From: Enterobacteriaceae bacterium
GTDB taxonomy: Bacteria > Pseudomonadota > Gammaproteobacteria > Enterobacterales > Enterobacteriaceae
Direction of reading: 5' to 3'
Length of the DNA: 64,000 nt
Assembly (NCBI GenBank): GCA_902363335.1
Contig: CABIZV010000009.1
Coordinates: 1 to 64,000 of the forward strand
Shown: positions 17,982 through 27,557 of the stretch, in pieces
Numbering within the stretch: position 1 is the first letter of the stretch
How the letters are laid out: each line of letters opens with the position of its first letter
Notes under the pieces: model-generated
Seen by the model: the letters and a program-made list of their open reading frames with translations, nothing else
Told to the model about the DNA's origin: nothing
The model's database searches: none
Position numbers and translations under genes: made by a program

Positions 17982-20242
17982 CAGAACACCTCCCTGTCGT
18001 CATCAAAGTCATGCGCTTTATCTCTCGCATGGTTGATGTTGACTTCTTCCCTGCGGGTCATATCGCGGGTCTGGTGTGAGGTCTGAGCCCATGCCTCATA
18101 TGCTGCGAAATCCACAACCTCACCGTCGCTGTTTAGCCCCGGGGGCATATCCTGTGGTAAATCCTGTTCGATATCCCGCTCAGTCCCTCCGGTGGAGGCT
18201 GAGCGACCTTCCGCTGCAACAGCAGTGGACGCCGAGTTTTCGGTATCAGCATCGCCGGCAGCGTCTTCTGTCTGTAATGGCCGCGTCACAGGAGGTGTAT
18301 TCGCTTCCGCGAGAACGGCAGCCATCAGCTCGACAGAAGGGGGAGGGGTATTCGAAAGATTTCCCTTAGGAATAAATGCCCCACCAGGAATGGCCTGAAT
18401 TAACTCTTCCCCGTCGAAAAGACCGGCAAACCGGCGGCGTTCTTCTTCACCACGGCGGACAATTTCATCCTCAAGCGTCTGATCGAGACTGGTCTGCACA
18501 TCCCGCAACAGCAGAGCGTCAGCCACTTTGGGCATCGCCTCATACTTCATTGTCAGTTTCACTACCGGATAATCACCGGGAAGCGTGACATAACACTGCA
18601 GGTCGTTTAGGGACTGGATGTCTGAATAAGTCACCACAGTGACGCGTTCTTCCTCCTTACCGAAGGATATCCCGTCACGGACCTGCTCATGACCGAAGCT
18701 GGTCTGTTCACTGAATTTTTTACGCCGGGTTTCCCCGAGATCTTTCTCCACAAACTGTGCAATTTCCGCACTCGGGGAACGGAAGAAGAATTTGGTGTTC
18801 AGCAGGTCAAAAAGCCCTGCTGCGGCTTTAGGACCATAGATTTCTTCCATCTGAGCGATGTTCTGAAACCCCAGCACAAAACAGCCGCCAAATTTACGAG
18901 CTTCGGAAATAATCCTCGGTAATGAGGACAATTTATGCAGCGACGCCAGTTCGTCATAGAAGAACCAGACACGCCGCTGACGGTTCGGCCCCATAGCCAG
19001 CAGACTGGTCGCGGCAATACTGAGCCAAAGTGAAATCAATGGTTTGAGGGATTCATGGTTCTGTTCATCGGAGGTAATAAAAAGCCAGCCATTCTTCGAT
19101 TTATCGGTCTGGCCTTTCATCCATTCCCGGATGGTAAACTTCTCCCGCCCCGGACGGTCAATCCCCTGCAGGTAGCGTAGAGCTTTAACATAGTTTGTCA
19201 GCACGCTCCGGATAGAGATGGCTGTCTTCTCGATTTTTCCGTCAACCAGTGTGGAGGCTGGTGTACCGGCCAGGAAAGCCCGCAGCTGGTCCAGCTTTAT
19301 GGCCAGAAGTGTACGCAGGAATTTGTTGTAGCTGCGATCTTCGTCCTTACGCATGCGCTCAGCACCTTCCGCGAAAATGGTCCGCGCACTGCCCTGCCAG
19401 AAAGGATCTTCACCGCTACTGGCCGGGATCAGGGTCGTACTGGCATTCTCCAGTTCGGCGATAGAGCGGCATTCCTCCCACAAATCCCAGTTCGGGCAAC
19501 GGGAATCCAGCGCATTAAGCACTTTATCCCGGGATTCGTCGTAGAAATCCTCAACGAACGTACAGCCTTTGTCGTAGATAATGACCAGATCGCCCCTGTC
19601 ACGAAGCTGCTTCAAAATCTTACGCATCAGCGTGGATTTACCGGTTGATACCGTGCCATGCATAGCCATATTCTGAATCTCAGAATCCAGCTTAAGCGGC
19701 AGGTCATCGATACGAATATCGGATGCTTCGCCACGTTTTTTCATCATCCGGGCGACATCTTTTGGTGACTCACTAAGGACGCGACCACCAATGATTTCAT
19801 CCTCGCTCTGCTTACGGCCGGTACGACCGAGATACCAGTACACTGCAAAGGTGGCCAGAAAGGCGACCAGCAGCGCGGCACACCCGGCAATAACCAGTTC
19901 CTGTTTTAGCAGTTGACCGCAGTAAAGGGTGTAACTGTCACTCAACACCTGCCTGGCGCTGTACTGCAGGTTATGTTCGTAATAACGGATGGTATAGACG
20001 GGCTGACTGACCATTTTTTCAGTAAAGGGCGACATTATCCGGACAAACCAGTAAATAATGCCGTTGGTCAGATTCTGAATACTCATTCGCATAAGCAGGA
20101 CGGCGATGCCAAATAAAACCGTCCCCATAATAACGTAATAAGAAATCAGGTTATTTATTTGCAGGAACATTTTCAGGCGCATGAAAGCGACCTGACCGCC
20201 CTGCGTTAAGTCGCGAGGATTCAGGCTCATTATATTTCCCAT
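17981..20242 (-). CDS. traD: TraD, type IV coupling protein
   Basis: 753 residues. Two N-terminal membrane helices (about 25-50 and 105-130) precede a cytoplasmic ATPase with Walker A GTVSTGKST and Walker B VWFFYDE. The Pro/Thr-rich acidic tail ends HDFDDDREVF and would contact TraM. It links the relaxosome at oriT to the secretion channel. The start at 20242 (MGNIMSLNPRDLTQGGQ) is used; MSLNPRD four codons in is the common F-type start. Confidence 0.96.
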   Translation of the reverse strand: MGNIMSLNPRDLTQGGQVAFMRLKMFLQINNLISYYVIMGTVLFGIAVLLMRMSIQNLTNGIIYWFVRIMSPFTEKMVSQPVYTIRYYEHNLQYSARQVLSDSYTLYCGQLLKQELVIAGCAALLVAFLATFAVYWYLGRTGRKQSEDEIIGGRVLSESPKDVARMMKKRGEASDIRIDDLPLKLDSEIQNMAMHGTVSTGKSTLMRKILKQLRDRGDLVIIYDKGCTFVEDFYDESRDKVLNALDSRCPNWDLWEECRSIAELENASTTLIPASSGEDPFWQGSARTIFAEGAERMRKDEDRSYNKFLRTLLAIKLDQLRAFLAGTPASTLVDGKIEKTAISIRSVLTNYVKALRYLQGIDRPGREKFTIREWMKGQTDKSKNGWLFITSDEQNHESLKPLISLWLSIAATSLLAMGPNRQRRVWFFYDELASLHKLSSLPRIISEARKFGGCFVLGFQNIAQMEEIYGPKAAAGLFDLLNTKFFFRSPSAEIAQFVEKDLGETRRKKFSEQTSFGHEQVRDGISFGKEEERVTVVTYSDIQSLNDLQCYVTLPGDYPVVKLTMKYEAMPKVADALLLRDVQTSLDQTLEDEIVRRGEEERRRFAGLFDGEELIQAIPGGAFIPKGNLSNTPPPSVELMAAVLAEANTPPVTRPLQTEDAAGDADTENSASTAVAAEGRSASTGGTERDIEQDLPQDMPPGLNSDGEVVDFAAYEAWAQTSHQTRDMTRREEVNINHARDKAHDFDDDREVF

Positions 20243-20372
20243 AGACAGACTGATCGTAAAAGCAAAATAAAATGCTTCAGACGATTAGTTTATGGAGTCA
20301 AAGAAGATTGGAGTGTGTTATTTGCAACAGACAAGCCAGGAATAAGGGTGGTTAAATAACCACCCTGGTATT
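20243..20372. other. traT-traD intergenic region
   Basis: A gap of about 130 bp in an otherwise tightly packed operon. The inverted repeat GGTGG...CCACC near 20346-20364 lies just after traT and could act as a weak terminator. Confidence 0.3.
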
Positions 20373-21110
20373 TCATAGAATATTAGCTACAGATTTTGCA
20401 AGCTGTTCCTCAAGCACCGGCTTCGCCTCTTCAAATTTCAGGTTTACTTTATTAGCAGAAGACACAACGCGGGTTTGGTATTTATGCTGATTACCCGTTT
20501 GTGTACTGGTCTGTACTTTATAACCAGAAGTGCCCTGTTTCAGAGCTGCGACATTATCGGTCTGCACGCTGGCGTTAGTTTTTTCAGAAATCTGAATATC
20601 CGTCACCATCGTATAGTTGATATCTTCCACCATCGCGTCAGCGGCCATTCCCACCAGACCTGCCGCCAGGCCAACACCTAATATTGCGCCGGCAGAACTG
20701 GAGTTATAACCGGTAATCCCCGCACCTAATGCGGCACCCGCTATCGCCCCTTCGTAGCCCTGGTTCAGGAACCCCTGGGCGGTACGCAGGTCCATTTTAT
20801 CCGCTTTAAGGATATTCGCCTGAATCCAGTAATGTGCGTTTTCCGGTGATGAGGTTACTGTGTAGCCTTTCTCCTGAACAGCTTTAGCGACTTTGGCTTG
20901 CAGGCCAGACATGTCTTTATCAGACGTATTCTTGATCTGCAGGAACACTGTTTTCTGTGAAGAAGGCTCAAGCCAGATTGTTTCACTCATCTGAGTCTTC
21001 ACTTCGAGATTACGTTTCTTTATCGCTGTGCTCATCGCTCCACAACCAGACAAAAACAGGGTGGAGGATAATACGGCAGTCATTGCCATCAACTTAATGT
21101 TTTGTTTCAT
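20373..21110 (-). CDS. traT: TraT, surface-exclusion lipoprotein
   Basis: 245 residues with a lipoprotein signal ending LFLSGCG (lipid-modified Cys23). The conserved TraT core includes EGAIAGAALGAGITGYNSSSAGAILGVGLAAG. The outer-membrane protein blocks stable mating-pair formation and contributes to serum resistance. It has its own upstream region of about 190 bp containing a perfect palindrome. Confidence 0.95.
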   Translation of the reverse strand: MKQNIKLMAMTAVLSSTLFLSGCGAMSTAIKKRNLEVKTQMSETIWLEPSSQKTVFLQIKNTSDKDMSGLQAKVAKAVQEKGYTVTSSPENAHYWIQANILKADKMDLRTAQGFLNQGYEGAIAGAALGAGITGYNSSSAGAILGVGLAAGLVGMAADAMVEDINYTMVTDIQISEKTNASVQTDNVAALKQGTSGYKVQTSTQTGNQHKYQTRVVSSANKVNLKFEEAKPVLEEQLAKSVANIL

Positions 21111-21172
21111 ATTTTTCTCATTTCCATATAAGTTGCATGATATCTATCATGCCCAGAAGAACCACTATCATC

Positions 21173-21193
21173 ACCACACTCTCAGAGTGTGGT
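21173..21193. promoter_or_regulatory. perfect palindrome upstream of traT
   Basis: The inverted repeat ACCACACTCT-C-AGAGTGTGGT is 10-1-10. There is no T-run on the leftward strand, so an operator or an attenuating hairpin between the traS-position gene and traT is more likely than a simple terminator. Confidence 0.5.
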
Positions 21194-21296
21194 ATGAATA
21201 ATGTACAGGCAGAAGCATAACCATATCAATCATAAGGTTATGCTGAGGTTTAAACGCAGGGTTATTTACTCATTAGCAAAGCCCTGAAGATATGGC

Positions 21297-21872
21297 TTAT
21301 TTGGGGGTTGCGGAGAGCAGTTCTTTCACTTTTGACAAACTACTCACCACCGCAGGTGTCATATATCGGGATAATGAACCTTGTAAAAAGAGAGCACTCA
21401 TGAGGAAAGTCACAAACCATGAGATACCTAACCCAGCGATAAAGGGCTCACCGGCCCACAGTAAAATGCAACCAATCAAGGAATTAACAATGAGTAACAA
21501 ACGACTGTAAAAGCCTATTTTTGTCTTGATAATCCTCAGCAGGATTGATTCATCTTTAACTTCCTCCCCTAAAATTAGGGAAATACACACATTACTGTAT
21601 GTCGCGCCAATAAAAACGAGAGTGAAAACCAACATGAATGGTGCGGAAAGCAAAATAAGGGAGGAGATTTTTTGCATTTGAAAATTGAGATCCCCTGGCT
21701 CCCTATAAATAAAGAACGCCAGAAAAACAAAAACAATCTGAATCCCATAAACATACTTCAACCAGCCAAAAATAACCTTCAGAATATTTTTATTTGACGG
21801 AATCTCATAATCCCTTTCGCTCATTGATTTCAATATAAAAGCTGCATCCTTTTCTAAATCTGAACGTTTCAT
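21297..21872 (-). CDS. membrane protein in the traS position, putative entry exclusion
   Basis: 191 residues with about four membrane helices (YVYGIQIVFVFLAFFIY; LILLSAPFMLVFTLVFIGAT; LLLIVNSLIGCILLW; GISWFVTFLMSALFLQ). It is AT-rich compared with its neighbours and lies between traG and traT, where F carries traS. TraS proteins are highly divergent inner-membrane proteins that recognise TraG of incoming donors. The assignment rests on position and topology, not on sequence identity. Confidence 0.6.
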   Translation of the reverse strand: MKRSDLEKDAAFILKSMSERDYEIPSNKNILKVIFGWLKYVYGIQIVFVFLAFFIYREPGDLNFQMQKISSLILLSAPFMLVFTLVFIGATYSNVCISLILGEEVKDESILLRIIKTKIGFYSRLLLIVNSLIGCILLWAGEPFIAGLGISWFVTFLMSALFLQGSLSRYMTPAVVSSLSKVKELLSATPK

Positions 21873-21883
21873 CTAACTTCACC

Positions 21884-24778
21884 TTATGACTTATCAATCC
21901 GTTTTTGCAAATCATCCTTTATCTTATTTAACTCTTCACGTCCCTTGCCACTCCCACCGTCCCATTTTTGTCTATCTTCCTCGGCACTTTTAGCGTCATT
22001 AAAGTTTTTATTACCCTGTTCATGTTCATTCTGCAAGCGATTGTAATCCGTCCAGGCAGAATTACCGGATGAGTTCACAGAATTTTTATCATTATCGACC
22101 TGAGATTCAGCACTATTGCGGCGATGTTGTACATCAGCACCAACCTCATTACCTTGTTTCACTCCATTCGCACTGGCCAGTGCATTCATGCTGCCCTGCT
22201 GCTGAGCGTATTCCGCCTGAAGGTCTACGTGACCTGATGACGCGCCGACACCGCCGATTCCGTCACCGGTTCGTCCTTTATTTTGTTCAAATTCCTGCAG
22301 CAATTGTGGTTTCATACGATCTTCCACAAATTCCTGGACCATCCTGTCTCGTTCTGCACGCACCTCAGGGCTGGCTGCATCCGACAATAGTTTATCAGCT
22401 TCACCTGGGCGCTTACTGGTGACATAACCGACAAACTCCTGAGAGTAGTTCTGGTTAATATTGGCACTGTTATTTTCTGCATAGCTGGCCAGCTGAGAGT
22501 ATTCATGACTACGGGTAACCGCATCGTTAAACTGCGATGCCTGGCTTTGCAAACTGGAGAATGTTGAAGACAGTTGGTTAGCAAGGGATGATGATGCATT
22601 GTCGGTATGGCTGCCGCTGTCCGTCACGCGGGTAGACGTCACAACGTCCATTGCGTCGCGGAAATCCTTCAGTTCCTGTGCACTGAAACCTTTGCTTGTA
22701 CCTCCCTGATGAGTCAGATCGGAACTGGTGCCATGCGAAGAACCACTTCTGCCGGTATACTCGGTCTTCAGATGCCCTTCTACCGAGCCTTTCATCCCGG
22801 TAGCCAGTCCAGCAACTTTCCCCAGAATCTGTCGATCGGAATCGAAAGAAATCTGAGCACTTCCGCCTGCTCCGGCACTCATATCCTGACTTTTAGTTGC
22901 CGCTGCCCGAATACCTTCCGCCAGAGTGGTATTTTCATCGCGGGCATAGCGGGAACCAATAGACTGAATGGTGTTCAGTGCTTTGGTCAGATTGCTGTTA
23001 GTCGACGTGTCTGTACCCGAAACAGTGGTATCGCTGTTACCACGCTGCTGACTCCACTGGTTTAACTGCGATGTCGCCAGGCTTGAGGTCTGAGACAAGC
23101 TGTTGCTCAGGCTTTGAGCCTCGCTGATAGCATCGCGTTGCTGTTTCTGCCAACTGCTTGTCGCCGTTTTACCCAGCATGATATCCACCGGCAGTTTTGA
23201 TATGGACTCAGCATTATTGAACACCTGCTGACCTGACGAAGTCAGAGTTTTCGTCGCCCCGCTCTCAAGCTGGTTCGTCATATGGCCTTCACGATGGCTG
23301 TAGTTGGTATCCCACTTATTACCCTGTACATTCCCCGTCGTCATATTGTTATAGGACCAGTTACCGTCAATCGCCTGCGAAGACGACTGTGTGGAGGCTG
23401 ACTGCAGTGTCTGTCCCAGATAGTTCCCCGCCTGCGATACCACCTGCCCTAAACCTTTAACCATACCCCATGCGATAAACGGGATGGACAGCGCCAGCCA
23501 GCCGGCTGTGGTGCCAATATCGGAATAGGTATTCTGTACCTGGTCAAACGTGGCCAGCGTCACCGCCGTCCCGTTGAGTTTGCCCTGCAGGTAGAAATTC
23601 ATCGCATGGTTCAGGATGGAGAACAGAATGGGCCACATCTGCAGATAGGCGATGGTGTAGATATAGCCTTTGATGATTGTCCAGGACAGGGAACTCACCA
23701 CGGCCAGAACAATCAGCACCGGGAACAGCGCCATTGTCATGCCCAGCAGAACGCTGTGCATCACCGGCAGCGTGTTGGCGGCGATGGATGCACTGGTCGC
23801 CTGCGACAGACGCATTTTTGCCATCGATGTCTGCGTGGCGGTGTTCACCAGTCCGGCCGTATCGCCATTCTGCGCTGAAAAACTCTCCAGACCACTGCGC
23901 AACCCGTTCATCACCACGTTCTTGCGTATGATTTCGGTGGAGGTCAGGGAGTTGCCGTGGAAATAATTATAGCTGTCGCCCAGCATTTCGGTGAACAGTG
24001 CCGTACTGGCGCCGTTTGTCGGACCAAAGACCTGGTTCGTGAAACCGTGCATCCGGTTAAGCACCTGCTGGAGAAACGGGAACATATTCCGTCCACTGAT
24101 ATCACTCGAATCCGTGTTTATTTTGGTTGTGGCCTGCTCGCAGGTCAGAAAATTGCGGTTTTTGTCATACAGGCCACGCAGCGGGCTGGGTTTACTGAAT
24201 ATCAGCGCGTAGGGGTCTGTAGAGTTCATCAGGTCGCCAATGCTGTACTTGTTGTTCAGCATAATGTCACCCACCACGCAGTTATGGACGTAATCAGAGA
24301 ACATGCGCTGAATTTCCGGCTCAGAGAACCGGAAATCACTGCTCCCCGCCGCCAGCTGCGCGCCGAACAGCATCCCGGTTTTGCTGTAAGTCAGCGCGTC
24401 CGGCCGGGCAAACACAAAATCGTAAACCTGTGCCATTCCGGCACCAATACGGGTGATCAGGCTGGCTGGGGCTGCAAGGCCGGTCGGGACATTATCAACC
24501 TGATAGATGGCCGCAGGCTCAGACACGTCAATAATCTGCACGTTCCGCTTGTCCCCGACCAGAACGGCAATCACCAGGACATAAAATCCGGCCCATTTGA
24601 CCAGGTCCATAATATTGCGCGTGCGGATATAGGTTGCCGCCCCGACAATCACCGATACGGCGGTGGCCATAGCAATCAGTGAGTCTCCGGCCCTGCTGTT
24701 AAAAAATGCCGCCACGCCATTGAGCGTATCCTGAAACCACGCTCCGCCGGCAACGGTGTAAATCGTATCAACGGCCAT
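21884..24778 (-). CDS. traG: TraG, mating-pair stabilisation protein
   Basis: 964 residues. The N-terminal half is a polytopic membrane domain (FYVLVIAVLVGD; VLLGMTMALFPVLIVLAVVSSLSWTI; LALSIPFIAWGMVKGLG). The long periplasmic C-terminal half is rich in Ser, Gln and Asn. TraG acts in pilus assembly, mating-pair stabilisation and entry exclusion. It starts one base after the traH stop region and precedes the traS-position gene by 11 bases. Confidence 0.95.
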   Translation of the reverse strand: MAVDTIYTVAGGAWFQDTLNGVAAFFNSRAGDSLIAMATAVSVIVGAATYIRTRNIMDLVKWAGFYVLVIAVLVGDKRNVQIIDVSEPAAIYQVDNVPTGLAAPASLITRIGAGMAQVYDFVFARPDALTYSKTGMLFGAQLAAGSSDFRFSEPEIQRMFSDYVHNCVVGDIMLNNKYSIGDLMNSTDPYALIFSKPSPLRGLYDKNRNFLTCEQATTKINTDSSDISGRNMFPFLQQVLNRMHGFTNQVFGPTNGASTALFTEMLGDSYNYFHGNSLTSTEIIRKNVVMNGLRSGLESFSAQNGDTAGLVNTATQTSMAKMRLSQATSASIAANTLPVMHSVLLGMTMALFPVLIVLAVVSSLSWTIIKGYIYTIAYLQMWPILFSILNHAMNFYLQGKLNGTAVTLATFDQVQNTYSDIGTTAGWLALSIPFIAWGMVKGLGQVVSQAGNYLGQTLQSASTQSSSQAIDGNWSYNNMTTGNVQGNKWDTNYSHREGHMTNQLESGATKTLTSSGQQVFNNAESISKLPVDIMLGKTATSSWQKQQRDAISEAQSLSNSLSQTSSLATSQLNQWSQQRGNSDTTVSGTDTSTNSNLTKALNTIQSIGSRYARDENTTLAEGIRAAATKSQDMSAGAGGSAQISFDSDRQILGKVAGLATGMKGSVEGHLKTEYTGRSGSSHGTSSDLTHQGGTSKGFSAQELKDFRDAMDVVTSTRVTDSGSHTDNASSSLANQLSSTFSSLQSQASQFNDAVTRSHEYSQLASYAENNSANINQNYSQEFVGYVTSKRPGEADKLLSDAASPEVRAERDRMVQEFVEDRMKPQLLQEFEQNKGRTGDGIGGVGASSGHVDLQAEYAQQQGSMNALASANGVKQGNEVGADVQHRRNSAESQVDNDKNSVNSSGNSAWTDYNRLQNEHEQGNKNFNDAKSAEEDRQKWDGGSGKGREELNKIKDDLQKRIDKS

Positions 24779-24779
24779 A

Positions 24780-26144
24780 TCAATTCACCCTGCTGAACTG
24801 GTAGTTACCCAGCACACGATCGCTCATCTTTGAGGAGACCTGCTGGCGGATAAAGCGGATTTGCTGCTGCGCGGAGATAAGGGCATCTTCTTTAATCTGC
24901 ACTTCCATACGCAGTGAGTTAAGCGCCTGGCGCGCTTCGGCCAGCCCGCTTTTCAGCTCTTTCATGTTGGCGCCCGGGTAATCTTTGGTGGCAAGCGATC
25001 CGTTAACCACCTTCATTACGGCTTCCAGATACTGCAGATAGATATCGACCGCAATGTAGTCCGTCAGCTGAGCAAACAGGGACTGCGAGACACTCAGTGA
25101 CGACTGGTCCACAATCCAGGAAAGAATGGGGATGGAAGTGCTGTTGATGAACTGCTTTTCTTTTTCCGTGAGCGGCGTGTCGATGATGGCCTTGTTCTCT
25201 ATGCTGGTCAGCATGTCCTGCACCATCTTAATAAGGGATTTGTCTGCGGAAATCGTCACGTTATTCAGGGTCGGGGACAGGCATTTATTCTGGTTATCGC
25301 AGACGTATACCTTTGCCGTCCCCCCGCTCATCATCGCTGTCAGCAGACTGCGGTCCGATGCCATTGAAGACAGTACCCGCAATTCACCGTTACTGCCGAA
25401 AATCACCGAACCACTGATACTCATGGCGAACTGACGCAGCTCTGCATTGTTGCTGAGTGAGCTGTTGCCGAGCGCATCCCACATCAGGTTGATATCCTTC
25501 AGTACCTGGTCCTTTTCCGCGCCGGTGGCTTTATCCGCGACAGAGCCATATTTCCCGCCGGAGGTACAGCCCTGACGGGACGCCACCCAGTCCGAGAACA
25601 CGCTGGTTTGCCCGCCAACAGACTGGCAGACGTTCTGCTGACTCTCGCCCCACATTGAGGCCACGCTGTCGACCATCGCCTTTGCCGCCTGACAGCTGGA
25701 CATATTGAACCGGTTAATATCGGCGGCCATCTTCTGCAGGAAGTCCTTCGCGGCCTTCAGTTCCGGTACGGTGGTTTCCAGCGCAAGGTCAAAGAAGTAG
25801 CCCGCCGCGTTGGCCATAGTCTGCTTCACAAAAGCCATAATCTGGTCGGAGTTAATAAAGGAGAATGCCCCCAGATACACGTCAATCCCGCCGCACCCGG
25901 CGTTGATGGACGGCAGACTGATGGAAACCAGCTGAATATTCTTGTTGCCGGTGCGCGCGTAGAACGAGCCTCCGGAGACATAGCGTGCGGCCTGCCCCTG
26001 CCAGGCCTTAGCCGAGGTGGTGTTGCTGGCATAGCTCATGTCATTAAAGAATGAGTTCATGTCATCCTGCAGCGCGGCCTGCGCCGTGCCTGCACTGTAC
26101 AGACCCAGCGCAAAGGCCAGGCAGAGCGGTTTCAGTCGCATCAT
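24780..26144 (-). CDS. traH: TraH, conjugative pilus assembly
   Basis: 454 residues with a signal peptide (LKPLCLAFALGLYSAGTAQA). Conserved cysteines (GCGGIDVYLGAFSFINSDQ; SSCQAAKAM) and a C-terminal coiled coil (LKSGLAEARQALNSLRMEVQ) are visible. It is an outer-membrane-associated component of the F secretion channel. The ATG overlaps the end of trbB. Confidence 0.95.
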   Translation of the reverse strand: MMRLKPLCLAFALGLYSAGTAQAALQDDMNSFFNDMSYASNTTSAKAWQGQAARYVSGGSFYARTGNKNIQLVSISLPSINAGCGGIDVYLGAFSFINSDQIMAFVKQTMANAAGYFFDLALETTVPELKAAKDFLQKMAADINRFNMSSCQAAKAMVDSVASMWGESQQNVCQSVGGQTSVFSDWVASRQGCTSGGKYGSVADKATGAEKDQVLKDINLMWDALGNSSLSNNAELRQFAMSISGSVIFGSNGELRVLSSMASDRSLLTAMMSGGTAKVYVCDNQNKCLSPTLNNVTISADKSLIKMVQDMLTSIENKAIIDTPLTEKEKQFINSTSIPILSWIVDQSSLSVSQSLFAQLTDYIAVDIYLQYLEAVMKVVNGSLATKDYPGANMKELKSGLAEARQALNSLRMEVQIKEDALISAQQQIRFIRQQVSSKMSDRVLGNYQFSRVN

Positions 26145-26752
26145 CGTTGTCCCTGAGAAGGTGATGTAAGAGGTTTCCCAGCCTGGCGATCCAGCGCCAT
26201 CCGGAGTACTTCATCGAGGCGGGTGCGGAATTCTCCAGCCTCTGCGGCACCCTGCAGCAGCGGCCAGGTTTCCATCGTGTTGACGTTGGTCAGAAAGATG
26301 GTTGGCGTGGCCACCGGCAGGCCGCTCTGGAAATATTCCACCATCACATCCGGCGTTGCCGGCAGAACATCGGGGAATTCGGCATCGCCCTTCCCGTCAA
26401 GGCTGACGGGGAAAACGTCAAGACCGGTCTGCTGTGAAAAGGCTTTCAGAACCGGCGCAAACTGACGGCAGTACTGGCAGGTCGACTGCATGAACAACAC
26501 CACCTTCCACTCCAGCAGGTTAACTTTCCTGCCATCACTCAACGGATACCAGACGGGTGACGTATTCTGAGCAGCACGGTCTGGGGTTGTTGCCGCCCCG
26601 TTTTCTGGCAGGCTGAGCGCATCCATCGCGGGTGCGCTCCGGCCCGTTTTTCCGGCTTCAAGAGCACGGATATCATCCAGTGTCCCGGCGTGCAGACAGC
26701 CGGACAGTATCGCCGCCATCAGGATGGCGGTCCGTAATACAGTAATAAGCAT
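26141..26752 (-). CDS. trbB: TrbB, thioredoxin-like disulfide isomerase
   Basis: 203 residues from ATG 26752, which has GAGG about 8 bases upstream. The upstream in-frame start at 26794 would run into traF. A signal/lipoprotein-like N-terminus (ILMAAILSGCLHA) is followed by a thioredoxin fold with CQYC in VLFMQSTCQYCRQF and a cis-Pro (VATPTIFL). It is likely to fold disulfide-rich Tra proteins such as TraN, TraH and TraU in the periplasm. Confidence 0.88.
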   Translation of the reverse strand: MLITVLRTAILMAAILSGCLHAGTLDDIRALEAGKTGRSAPAMDALSLPENGAATTPDRAAQNTSPVWYPLSDGRKVNLLEWKVVLFMQSTCQYCRQFAPVLKAFSQQTGLDVFPVSLDGKGDAEFPDVLPATPDVMVEYFQSGLPVATPTIFLTNVNTMETWPLLQGAAEAGEFRTRLDEVLRMALDRQAGKPLTSPSQGQR

Positions 26753-26777
26753 GAGGAACCTCAAAAGACGGGGGTTA

Positions 26778-27557
26778 TCAGTAATCCGGCGCAAAGTGGG
26801 TCAGCACGCTGACCATCTGCCTGTCTAGGTCGTCGTGGCTCATAAAACCCCAGGCAAGGGGTTGCCACTGGTGAGTTTTCGGGTCGACCAGAAACGTGGC
26901 CGGGAAGTGGGTGACACGCATTTTTTCAGCCTGTCCGCTGTCAGGGCGACTTTGCGGCAGCTGGTCGCTAAGTTTTCCGTCCACGCTGACGGCCATGAGC
27001 GTGATGCCCCGGTCTTCACAGTAAGCCCGAATCACCCCGGCCATCAGGTTGTCGACGGCGTTATTACCCCGGTAGAAGAAGAACAGGCCATAACGCTGTG
27101 CCACCTGGCTGATAACCGCATTCTGGACCTTCTTCTCTTCCGTCAGACGGGCTTCCACCGTGCCGTTGTAATGGGAGCGCTTCACGTTGTAATCCAGCTC
27201 CGGATACTTCAGTCGGGCCAGTTTCGCCGTCTGGGTAAAGTCCGTTGCCCGGTCAGTCCAGAAGTTCTGCAGTGTCATAAAGCGGCGGAAATTCTCCGCT
27301 GATGGATACAGGATGGCGGTATCCAGCGCTTCACGGGTTGCCTGCTGGAGCACCTTTTTCTGCTCTGATGGCGTCATGCTGGCCAGGCGTTCCCGTAGTG
27401 TCGGCTGCGGCGCCGGTTCGGACTCGGTCTCTTCCGCATTAGGGTTGTACCACTGCCATCCCTCTTCCCGTGCGTAGTTGGGCGCCAGCACATCCTCGGG
27501 AGCAGCATGCAGCGATGCTGCCATCATCAGGGCCAGCGCGCCGGCAATAAATCTCAT
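26778..27557 (-). CDS. traF: TraF, conjugative pilus assembly, thioredoxin-like
   Basis: 259 residues with a signal peptide (MRFIAGALALMMAASLHA). A thioredoxin-like domain (YGLFFFYRGNNAVDNLMAGV) lacks the CxxC motif, as usual for F TraF. It is periplasmic and needed for pilus assembly. It starts overlapping the traN stop (ATGA) and is followed by trbB. Confidence 0.95.
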   Translation of the reverse strand: MRFIAGALALMMAASLHAAPEDVLAPNYAREEGWQWYNPNAEETESEPAPQPTLRERLASMTPSEQKKVLQQATREALDTAILYPSAENFRRFMTLQNFWTDRATDFTQTAKLARLKYPELDYNVKRSHYNGTVEARLTEEKKVQNAVISQVAQRYGLFFFYRGNNAVDNLMAGVIRAYCEDRGITLMAVSVDGKLSDQLPQSRPDSGQAEKMRVTHFPATFLVDPKTHQWQPLAWGFMSHDDLDRQMVSVLTHFAPDY